Below the pieces are notes generated by a model, which saw only the letters and a program-made list of their open reading frames with translations, was not told the origin of the DNA and made no database searches. Shown in pieces: positions 14,301 through 20,353 of a stretch of DNA of 35,746 nucleotides. The stretch spans positions 1 through 35,746 of IMG/VR virus record IMGVR_UViG_3300022744_000072, one strand, 5' to 3'. The stretch is from a virus. The translations under genes were made by a program, and so were the position numbers. The number at the start of each line of letters is the position of its first letter. Within the stretch, counting starts at the first letter, position 1.

Positions 14301-17118
14301 TCGCACGGCTGGCGCGACTGGCGTAGGCCGCGCTACGGCATCGCTGTTTGCTGACGCATCGGTGTCTGGCTCGTCTGGCGCTTCATCTCTCGCGCGCCTG
14401 TACGTCACCGATGCTTCGTACGTCTACGATGACGGCGGCGCGCTGGTCTACGATGACAACGGCGAGCCTGTCACGATCGGTGTGACCACGGGTGCGCTGG
14501 CGTCGTCGTCCGCCGGAACGTCGCTCGCGCTCGCATCTGCGAGCGGGTCCGCTTCCCTTTCAGGTGCGTCGGGAGGCGTTGCGCTGGCGCTCGCCGTGGT
14601 CTCCGCCCGCGGAGACTTGGCCGCAACATCCGTGGCGACGGGCGCGGCATCCTCCCAGATGGCCGCATCTGGGGCGCTTTCCGCGGCCAGCGGCGCAGCG
14701 TCCACGGCTACCGCTGTGGCGACTGGGCGCGGCGCGCTCGCTGCGACACTCGGAGCGGCCGGAGCTGCGTCGGCTCTGCTGTCCGCGGTCGGTGCGCTCG
14801 CAGTGTCTGCGCTTGCCGGAACCGCGTCTGCGTCTGGCTCGCTGGTCGCGCGTGGCGCACTCGCGGGCACTTCCGGCGCGACGTCAGGCGCGTCCGCTGT
14901 CGGGTTTGCGCAGGCCACGGGCGGCGCCCTGGCCTCCGGCACGAGCGCTGCGTCCGCCACGATCTTCGCGCTATCCGCCGGCACGTGCTCTGCGTCCGGC
15001 ATCGCATCGGCAGCGGCCACGCTCGTAGGTCTGCGTGCGGCGTCGGGCTCGTCTGCCGGAGCGGCTAGTAGCAGCGGCGCTTCGCTCGCGGGCGCAGGCT
15101 TGCTCGGCGGTAGCGCGCTTGCGCTCGCCGGTTCGAGCGCAAGCCTTGGCGCTTCGGGCGCGTTGGCCGCATCTGCCGCAGGATCCGCGTCCGCATCTGC
15201 GTCTGCAGGGTTGTCTGGTGCGCTAGCGTGTGTCTCTGCCGGCATTGCATCTGCGTCCGCGAGCATGACGGCGCGCGGCGCACTGCTCGGGTCTGTCAGT
15301 GGTTCGAGTTCTGCACAGGTCGCTTCCGGATCTTCGATCGGAACGCTTGCGACGGGCGCAGGTTCCACGATCCTGCTCGACCTCGCCACGAATCCCGCGC
15401 CGCATCACTTCGCGGTGTGTCCTCCCGCGATTCTCTCGGGGCGCTGGTCGTTCACGTGGACGCCTGCAGTTGCGGATACAGCGCTCGCGCCAAACGATTA
15501 CGTGCTCGTCTCGTGGGGACCGTCAGACACGAGTCTCTACGTCCAGCGCAGCGCGGTCACGAACCTCGGCCTGTACGATCAGACGACGGGCACATGGGCA
15601 TGGGTTACTGGCGTAAGCTTCTCCGCTGGACAGCCCGTCACGATCGCGACGGACACGCAGGCGCAGCAGGTCACGCTATCTGGCTTCGCGTCGGGGAATG
15701 GCACGTACGCAACGACCGCGTTTTCACCTGCCGATGGCGATGGATCGGTCGACGTCGGCCAGTATTTCGACGGCAACTACGCGAGCGGCGGAACGTTCTC
15801 GAACTTCACTGCGCCGGGCTACGGCGTCGGTGGGACGAGCGCGGTCACTGGTACGCTCACGGTTGGCGCTCAGGTCGTACTGATTGCCGGCAACGCGTCC
15901 GGCATGGGTTACGCGACTGCGGCGCCAGCGCTCACGATGGCCGGCTATCTGGTCGGCACGTCGAGCGCATATGGCCGCGGTGAAGAGTCTGTAACCCTGA
16001 GTGGGCTCGGGGCGCTGGCTGCTGCTGCGTCTGGCACGGGCACGGCGCAGGCAACCGGGATCGCACTGCAGACCGGAGGCGCTCTCGCGGTAGGCACGTC
16101 GAGCGCTTTCGCGGCCATCGGCGCGCGCGTGGAGATTTCGGCTGCTGCGTCTGGCACGAGCGCTGCGTCCGCGCTGATTCTCGCTCAGATCGCGGTATAC
16201 GGCGCAGCTGCCGGAAGCGCGGCCGTGCCTGCTAGCCTGTACGGTCTGGGCTCGCTAGCGGGCGTTCTCGCGTCGCAGTCTGGCGCCACTGCGTCCCCGA
16301 GCGCGCGCGGGCAGCTCGCCGGCACGTCCGCTGGCGGAGGCCTCGCTATCGCGGCCACTGGTGGGTCTGTGCCTGGCGTGGGCACGGTTGCCGGCATGAG
16401 CTCCGCCGCTGCCGCGCTGGTCGGCTCCGGCGATCTCGTGTCGGTGGTCGCAGGCTCGAGCTCTGCGTCTGTCGCCGGTAGCGGCGCTGTGCCGGCGCAG
16501 GGGGCCGTCTCGGGCACGGGCGCGGCCTCTGCGTCGGTCTCTGGCCGCGGGGCGCTCCTGGCCAGCGTGGGAGGCGCTGGCGACGCATCGCTCGCCGGCA
16601 CGGTTGGAGTCGTGGTCTCTGGCGCCGCTGGCGCGAGCTCCGCTGCGTCCGGCGTGATCGTCGGTGTGGGCGCTGTCGCCGGAGCCGCACGAGGCAAGGC
16701 GCTGGCACTGGCCGCGACGCTGGGGGGTGTCGCCGGAGCTGTCGAGATCGCGGGATCCGCCGGCGCATCTGGCGAGCTCTCGGCACTGGCCGATCTCTCG
16801 GGTGAGATCTCGGGCGCCTCCGTGGCGCATGCGTCCGGCGCTTCCGCGGCACTGGCGACGTCGACGGCTTCGGGCAGCGCGTCAGCGATCGCTGAGTTGA
16901 TCGCGCTCGGTGGCGTCGCTGCCGCGGCGCACGGCACAGGGGCTGCGGCTGCCACCGCGCAAGGATCGTTCGAAGCGTCCGGTTTGTCGTCCGCTCACGC
17001 AGTGGCGTGGCTCGAGACACCGCCCGGTGAGCTCTCGTGGGTTCCTGTGTCGATCGAGATCTCGCCAGAGACGATACAGGCAGGCGATTTTGTGATCGCA
17101 GATGAGTTTGCGATCTGA
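11302..17118 (+). CDS. Giant fibre protein with GH114-like and GH16 polysaccharide hydrolase domains
   Basis: This 1938-residue protein is built from alternating modules. Residues about 46-197 and 1354-1505 are two copies of one beta-rich module (each with DYVLV.WG...TSLYVQR and FSPADGDG). Residues about 297-535 resemble GH114, with VAYLSVGEVSD and FLDVLDSFQ. Residues about 720-996 are a GH16 domain with the catalytic ELDVTE at 857-862 (Glu857, Asp859, Glu862). The linkers are Ala/Ser/Gly-rich; one is an exact series of 20-residue repeats (552-709). The whole suggests a tail spike or fibre that cuts host exopolysaccharide. The start GTG has only a weak ribosome site. No frameshift is visible, and the final 30 residues form a non-repetitive tail. 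Confidence 0.8.
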   Translation: MRRGIAVQLAYGSGRGLLVSDSGSLALTNDLIADTNTSAISSAVGGAVLVDMISNPSPRNIGAAPPAMLTGAFAFTWTPSVADSALADNDYVLVNWGRSTTSLYVQRAGVTNLVIYDDTTGAIAFAYGVSFAAGVTVSISVDLAALTISLSGFTAGNGTYAIAAGFSPADGDGTIDVGRYFDGAYQSGGTYGNFTAGGSTGVGGTSSAAGTLSSAAAASTIDGSASGLASGSASLSALGTLSGSVAGTSSPSGAAGALASASGSTGGVGAAAGTLAASALLSATSRGRALGREPRSAFIYSYPLPGGMRDAYDRIIVEPGHPHTVAGTGAELVAYLSVGEVSDTSPDVGNMLPAWIIGRNEGWGSSIMDLSSAAYRADLVGRRAAALYALGYRSLFLDVLDSFQLVILDEPGRALQRAGLVAVIQALRATFPTILINRGFDVVAYVAPYVQGMVAESLFRTYTSGAYAASTQNDKDWLLPKLLSARDTYGLPVTVIDYVAPGDTATAQGAIDSITALGFTAYVSDVALSTAGLGGIGALSIPGTGTTASASGALSGSSSAASSASSTASAAGALSASALGTSSATASTSSAGSLAATSAGTSAASSVATGRGSLSGSAAGSAAPSAAVTARGDLAGSVAATGAASAAVFARAALAGAIAGAASASAAVTARGALSGSSGAVASASASLLAPGTLAGQAQGASLLTVSALESGIPFPPPHALSAEYRSVWRQDFTTLSALSVSANGPCGNGAGLTTWMAHKPGYGEWFLFNDPSENLHPFSLDGHELTIRVQKDGALAAYGGYTGGLLSSADHHGDGFTQKYGYFEACMRVPGGANTWPSFWLLGVENMAVPGTPIAELDVTELYGNAGAGPGFSPPGNPSISISTWHKWSTPHEFDQHIVDASLPPFSTDLSAGFHTFGVDVGPTEIKWYLDRQLYWTTPAYPESRRPLAVLLNLALGGGNYTNATNDGYDWSLTPDPTDLKVKYVAVWASPDSPNYTDVRTAGATGVGRATASLFADASVSGSSGASSLARLYVTDASYVYDDGGALVYDDNGEPVTIGVTTGALASSSAGTSLALASASGSASLSGASGGVALALAVVSARGDLAATSVATGAASSQMAASGALSAASGAASTATAVATGRGALAATLGAAGAASALLSAVGALAVSALAGTASASGSLVARGALAGTSGATSGASAVGFAQATGGALASGTSAASATIFALSAGTCSASGIASAAATLVGLRAASGSSAGAASSSGASLAGAGLLGGSALALAGSSASLGASGALAASAAGSASASASAGLSGALACVSAGIASASASMTARGALLGSVSGSSSAQVASGSSIGTLATGAGSTILLDLATNPAPHHFAVCPPAILSGRWSFTWTPAVADTALAPNDYVLVSWGPSDTSLYVQRSAVTNLGLYDQTTGTWAWVTGVSFSAGQPVTIATDTQAQQVTLSGFASGNGTYATTAFSPADGDGSVDVGQYFDGNYASGGTFSNFTAPGYGVGGTSAVTGTLTVGAQVVLIAGNASGMGYATAAPALTMAGYLVGTSSAYGRGEESVTLSGLGALAAAASGTGTAQATGIALQTGGALAVGTSSAFAAIGARVEISAAASGTSAASALILAQIAVYGAAAGSAAVPASLYGLGSLAGVLASQSGATASPSARGQLAGTSAGGGLAIAATGGSVPGVGTVAGMSSAAAALVGSGDLVSVVAGSSSASVAGSGAVPAQGAVSGTGAASASVSGRGALLASVGGAGDASLAGTVGVVVSGAAGASSAASGVIVGVGAVAGAARGKALALAATLGGVAGAVEIAGSAGASGELSALADLSGEISGASVAHASGASAALATSTASGSASAIAELIALGGVAAAAHGTGAAAATAQGSFEASGLSSAHAVAWLETPPGELSWVPVSIEISPETIQAGDFVIADEFAI
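11437..11892 (+). repeat. Duplicated fibre module, N-terminal copy
   Basis: This codes about 152 residues that are repeated at 15361-15819. Shared landmarks include TWTP followed by ADSALADNDYVLVNWG, TSLYVQRAGVTNL, and FSPADGDGTIDVGRYFDG. The two copies differ at many positions, so the duplication is old. The fold is probably a lectin-like beta sandwich. Confidence 0.8.
12955..13428 (+). repeat. Tandem 20-residue (60-base) Ala/Ser/Gly repeats in the fibre
   Basis: Seven consecutive units of exactly 20 residues (60 bases) begin at 12955, each starting with G-x-L-[SA] (one unit starts with A), such as GALSGSSSAASSASSTASAA and GSLSGSAAGSAAPSAAVTAR. A partial eighth unit ends at 13428. A 27-base stretch at 13172-13198 recurs exactly at 13292-13318, two units later, which indicates recent unit exchange. 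Looser units of similar length follow in 14491-15335. Confidence 0.85.
15361..15819 (+). repeat. Duplicated fibre module, C-terminal copy
   Basis: This is the second copy of the module seen at 11437-11892, with TWTP, ADTALAPNDYVLVSWG, TSLYVQRSAVTNL and FSPADGDGSVDVGQYFDG. It is followed by the last Ala/Gly-rich stretch of the protein. The copy closes the span that contains both glycosidase domains. Confidence 0.8.
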
Positions 17119-17142
17119 AGGTTCAGACGTGGAGTTTTTCGG

Positions 17143-17991
17143 ATGCCAGCACACAGCACGCTAGACCAGGATCATGCGTGGAGCGCCACGGCTTACGCGT
17201 CCGCGCTCAAGTTCGACAAACGAAGCCGCGTGCTTCCTGAGCAGCGAATCGAGGGGCCGGTGTCGATCACGGTTGACGCCACGAACGCGCGCGCAGGCGG
17301 AGAGATACACGCGAGGTTTGTGGGTAACGGCGTGGACACACCGTCGTTCGCTGGCTTGTTCGAGCACAGCAGTAGCAGCGGATACGACGTCAGAAACGGG
17401 ATCGTGAACACGCTCCGCGCTTGGTATGACGGCGTTTCCTACTGGTATGCGTGGGGTAAGAGGGTTGGAGCGGCTCCTGTCGCGCTGGTCCTCTCGTCTC
17501 TTAGCAACGTCACGAACACATCGGGGACGTACTCGCGCAACGCTGGCGGATGGGACCTTACGAACTGCTTCGCTGGCGCGTCGAACCTGTCGCTATCAAT
17601 AAGCGGATTCTTCGAGGCACGATACGGTTCGTTCTCTGCGTCAAGCGTGCCGTGCTTCTACACCTCTCCATCTTCCGGAGCAGTGACTTTCGACAGCGCG
17701 AACACGTATGGCGTGTACGCGGAAAACGGAACCGCTGCGTACAAGATCGTTCTGGGAGGCGGAGGCAATGCGCCGAACCTCAACACGAGTAAGGTAGCCG
17801 CTGCTGGTGACCGCCTGAGAATCGGACGAACCGGAACAACCTCGTGGGTTGACGTGTCTCAGGATGGCGGCGCGACGTGGACGCGCATCGATTCGCGAGC
17901 CACGGTTTCCACCGTGCAGAGGTGGGCAAACGTTGCGTTCTACGGACCCGGCACGACGTTTTTGGGGCTCGACGGGTCTGGCATCGCGTAA
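17143..17991 (+). CDS. Putative tail fibre or receptor-binding protein
   Basis: The 282-residue product is rich in beta strands, Gly, Ser and Asn, with no enzymatic motif. Its central part (WYDGVSYWYAWGKRVGAAP, then GVYAENGTAAYKIVLGGGG) and the last third (GDRLRIGRTGTTSWVDVSQDGGATWTRI) look like a carbohydrate-binding sandwich. It follows the giant fibre after 24 bases and precedes the gpF-type gene, so it is probably the last gene of the adhesion block. The ATG has gtggag about 12 bases upstream. Confidence 0.55.
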   Translation: MPAHSTLDQDHAWSATAYASALKFDKRSRVLPEQRIEGPVSITVDATNARAGGEIHARFVGNGVDTPSFAGLFEHSSSSGYDVRNGIVNTLRAWYDGVSYWYAWGKRVGAAPVALVLSSLSNVTNTSGTYSRNAGGWDLTNCFAGASNLSLSISGFFEARYGSFSASSVPCFYTSPSSGAVTFDSANTYGVYAENGTAAYKIVLGGGGNAPNLNTSKVAAAGDRLRIGRTGTTSWVDVSQDGGATWTRIDSRATVSTVQRWANVAFYGPGTTFLGLDGSGIA

Positions 17992-18000
17992 TGGGGAATC

Positions 18001-19650
18001 GTGGTGGCTGACAAAGACGTAAGACCCGGACCCGTTCCCGCTGACGTGCTCGCGTATTGGCGCGCGAAGAAGCTGTCTCCGCGCTTCGACTGGCGCGACG
18101 TGTGGCTAGAGGAGCACGATCTAGAGTTCACCGCGGCAAAGATCATGCGCCGCGACGTTCTTGCAGCGATGAAAAACGAGCTAGATCGGGCGATCGCCGA
18201 TGGCGTTCCGTTCGATCGCTGGGCGAAGCAGGTAGAGCCGCGATTCCGTGAGATGGGATGGTGGGCGGAGCACGAGGTGATTGACCCTGAGACCGGCGCG
18301 CGCGCCACGGTAGACCCACCCTCTCGGCTTCGGCGGATCTACGATACAAACATCCGAATGGCGCGCGCTGTTGGCCAGTACGACCGCGCGCAGAAGAACA
18401 AGCGCTTTCGGCCCTACGTGCTGTATCAGGTCGGACCGTCTCACCGACATCGGCCGGAGCACTTGGCGCTGCACGGCGTAATGGTACACATTGACGATCC
18501 GTTTTGGTCGCATGCATGGCCGCCAAATGGATGGGGCTGCTTCTTGCCTGGAACGGTAGTCACGGGCGACTTTGTAGGCGGATCAAAAGCCTGGTATTCT
18601 GGGGAGGCCATCGAGATCAAGACTGATGGCGGCGCCTCGCTCTCCGTTACGCCCAATCACCCCATACTTACCTCGCGCGGATGGGTTGCGGCGGGGTCTC
18701 TCAAGGTAGGCGACGACTGCGTTAGCAACAGCGGCGAAGTCGTACTCGTACGCGCATCCGGTTCCCCACAGTCTCCCGGAGGGGCAGTACGCAATCAGGA
18801 TGTCCCAGCCTGCGTGGAGGATGTATTCAAGGCGCTCTCTGCGCATCGACGTGGAACGGCACAGATCTCCCCTTTGGACTTCCACGGCGAGGCGTCTCGG
18901 TTCGTGGGCCAAGTCGACGTTGTGGGGACCTATGTTGAGCTGGCTGACCAGCGCGAATCCACTCGTCTTCAGTTCTCGGGAGAGAGCTCGTTCCCGGCTC
19001 CGTATTCCAGTCTGCAGCTCGTAGACGCGAGCGGCTTGGTAGTGCCGCTCCTCCACCCCAGCAGTGCGGCCCGTAGCCGCAGAAAAGGCTGGCCTGGCGA
19101 CTTCTATCCGCTGGTCTCGCGTGAGCTTCCCGAATCTGTTGTATGCGGCTTCGGATCTGCCGCGCAAAGGAATGTTGTGTCTGTGGAGAAGGCGGGCAAC
19201 GGCAGTTCTGGACACTCCAAGTTCCTTGGAGAGCTCCAAGATAGAGGATCCGGCAACGTATCTCTTGATAAGGTGGTCAGTGTTAGGCGGTTCCCATATC
19301 GCGGACATGTGTACGACCTCGAAACTAGATCTGGATGGCTTTTGGCCAACGGAATTGCGGCTAGCAACTGCAAGTGCTTCGTTCAGGTTCTCAGCGCGCG
19401 CGAAGCGGACCGCATCGAGTCGGAAGGCATCCAGGCGCCCGATCCCGAGCCGATCCTAGACGACGAGGGTAACCCCACCGGGCACGTGGTGGATCGGCGC
19501 GTGCAGGTTCGCCGGTCTGCTCCTGTGCTGCCCCTCGTTCCGTGGGAAAACAAGCGCGCGGGAACAATCGAGCTCGTGCCGCAGGGCATTGATCCAGGAT
19601 TCCACTACACCCCTGGTGAGGGTCGCGCGCGCGCGCTCAAGTACCCGTGA
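18001..19650 (+). CDS. Mu gpF-like head morphogenesis protein, interrupted by an intein
   Basis: gpF-type proteins are minor head proteins bound to the portal that take part in head assembly. The 549-residue precursor contains a 277-residue intein (residues 180-456), leaving a 272-residue product. The N-extein has the family landmarks DWRDVWLEEHDLEFTAAKIM and a conserved HRHRPEHLALHGVMVHIDD then WPPNGWG. After splicing, NGWG joins CKCFVQVLSAREADRIE, restoring the NGWGC.C motif of the family. The intein therefore sits at the most conserved point of the protein. The start is GTG with gggga upstream. The gene ends by overlapping the start of the free-standing Hint gene. Confidence 0.9.
   Translation: MVADKDVRPGPVPADVLAYWRAKKLSPRFDWRDVWLEEHDLEFTAAKIMRRDVLAAMKNELDRAIADGVPFDRWAKQVEPRFREMGWWAEHEVIDPETGARATVDPPSRLRRIYDTNIRMARAVGQYDRAQKNKRFRPYVLYQVGPSHRHRPEHLALHGVMVHIDDPFWSHAWPPNGWGCFLPGTVVTGDFVGGSKAWYSGEAIEIKTDGGASLSVTPNHPILTSRGWVAAGSLKVGDDCVSNSGEVVLVRASGSPQSPGGAVRNQDVPACVEDVFKALSAHRRGTAQISPLDFHGEASRFVGQVDVVGTYVELADQRESTRLQFSGESSFPAPYSSLQLVDASGLVVPLLHPSSAARSRRKGWPGDFYPLVSRELPESVVCGFGSAAQRNVVSVEKAGNGSSGHSKFLGELQDRGSGNVSLDKVVSVRRFPYRGHVYDLETRSGWLLANGIAASNCKCFVQVLSAREADRIESEGIQAPDPEPILDDEGNPTGHVVDRRVQVRRSAPVLPLVPWENKRAGTIELVPQGIDPGFHYTPGEGRARALKYP
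18538..19368 (+). other. Intein in the gpF-like protein, with antisense nuclease gene inside it
   Basis: The intein starts with Cys180 (CFLPGTVVTG, block A) and ends with Asn456 before Cys+1 (AASN, block G). Block B is SLSVTPNHPILT with Thr217 and His220; block F is HVYDLETRSGW. It fits a canonical Cys1 intein, except that the penultimate residue is Ser instead of His. No LAGLIDADG or HNH motif is coded on the sense strand. Instead bases 18583-19308 also code an endonuclease on the opposite strand. The middle part contains a DFHGEASRFVGQVDVVG segment that is shared with the next gene. Confidence 0.88.
18583..19308 (-). CDS. Antisense HTH/Vsr-like homing endonuclease inside the intein
   Basis: Read on the minus strand from ATG 19308 to the stop at 18583, this gives 241 residues. 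The N-terminus is a helix-turn-helix, DHLIKRYVAGSSILELSKEL then GVSRTAVARLLHRHNIPLRG and RSEA, as in phage homing endonucleases. The C-terminal half has the Vsr-like (EDxHD) pattern: NVDLA, LAVEV, then RLEYILHAGWDILIAY and VVAYLERPRRNPSA. The usual GGNWH.yGRH stretch after VEV is here RGDLCRSTSM, so the catalytic His residues may be lost. A gagg lies eight bases before the ATG on the minus strand. Its codons are in exact register with the sense intein codons. The gene lies wholly inside the intein, suggesting it drove intein homing. Confidence 0.78.
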   Translation of the reverse strand: MSAIWEPPNTDHLIKRYVAGSSILELSKELGVSRTAVARLLHRHNIPLRGRSEAAYNRFGKLTRDQRIEVARPAFSAATGRTAGVEERHYQAARVYELQTGIRSRERALSRELKTSGFALVSQLNIGPHNVDLAHEPRRLAVEVQRGDLCRSTSMRRERLEYILHAGWDILIAYCPSGRLWGTGCAYEYDFAAVANAVVAYLERPRRNPSARGKYGVIGRNGERGAAISLDLDGLPRIPGF

Positions 19651-20303
19651 GCGTAGCTCCGGAAACGACCTTCACGGGCTGCCTGCGAGGCGCAGCGCGC
19701 GGCATCTACACCGGCCCGGTGCGTACCCTGGTCACCGCTTCGGGCGGCTTGCTGCGGCTCTCTCTGCGCCACCCGATTGCGACGCGTCGCGGATGGGTTG
19801 CCGCGGGCGATCTGAGCACTTCGGACGCTGCGCTCGTGCACGTGGGAGAGCTCGGGCTACCACGCGACCAGCTTCCGCCGTCCGGCGATGAGCTGTGGCG
19901 GACGTGGTCTCTCAGGCACGGCGGATCGTGGCGCTTGTTGGCGCCTAGGCGCGCCTTTCACGGCGAGGGGCGGCGCTTCTACGGGTCAATCGAAGTGGTC
20001 GGCTCCTATCGCCTGCTAGGCACCGCGCGCGTGCGGCACGAGGCGAGGAACTCGGGGGCTCCCGCCGTGGTCTGCTACTCGCGTGCTGTGGGGATGGCGC
20101 ACGTGGCATCGACTGCGATCCTCGCTGTGGGCGACGAGGGTTGGCCGGAGCTCGCGCCAACGCTAATGCGCGGGTCGGATGGGCGCTTCGCGCTGGATCC
20201 GATCGTAGCGATCTACGAGTCGCCTTACGTGGGTACGGTGTACGACGTCGAGGGTGACAGCGGTTGGTGTTGGGCATCTGGCTTCGCGCTGCGTGATTCC
20301 TGA
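19647..20303 (+). CDS. Free-standing Hint (intein-like) protein with almost no extein
   Basis: This 218-residue product aligns over its whole length with the intein of the preceding gene: SVAPETTFTG against CFLPGTVVTG, RHPIATRRGWVAAGDL against NHPILTSRGWVAAGSL, FHGEGRRFYGSIEVVGSY against FHGEASRFVGQVDVVGTY, and VYDVEGDSGW against VYDLETRSGW. It starts Met-Ser, so Ser2 stands at the Cys1 position, and it ends Asp-Ser, standing for Asn and Cys+1. The block B His is kept (His42). It is thus a complete Hint domain with one residue at each end outside it. Its antisense frame has stops (sense CTA at 19857, TCA at 19986, CTA at 20016, CTA at 20163), so no nuclease remains. GTG overlaps the previous stop. 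Confidence 0.8.
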   Translation: MSVAPETTFTGCLRGAARGIYTGPVRTLVTASGGLLRLSLRHPIATRRGWVAAGDLSTSDAALVHVGELGLPRDQLPPSGDELWRTWSLRHGGSWRLLAPRRAFHGEGRRFYGSIEVVGSYRLLGTARVRHEARNSGAPAVVCYSRAVGMAHVASTAILAVGDEGWPELAPTLMRGSDGRFALDPIVAIYESPYVGTVYDVEGDSGWCWASGFALRDS

Positions 20304-20306
20304 GAG

Positions 20307-20328
20307 CTGTGGCCTAGCTCGTCCAGTG
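20307..20328 (+). repeat. Intergenic 20-base repeat, copy 2
   Basis: This copy of ctgtggcctagctcgtccag starts three bases after the stop of the free-standing Hint gene. The protease/scaffold gene may start at ATG 20330, directly after the repeat, or at ATG 20354, which would give the same 24-27 base spacing as the other copies. No Shine-Dalgarno sequence is visible before either ATG. Confidence 0.85.
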
Positions 20329-20353
20329 CATGCCGGCGCAGGCTCTGCCCTGC

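Noticed and set aside
14448-15389. Open minus-strand frame of 313 codons in the fibre gene, and a similar one at 12792-13505
   Set aside because: Both are Ala/Pro/Asp-rich mirror products of the repetitive Ala/Ser/Gly coding sequence.
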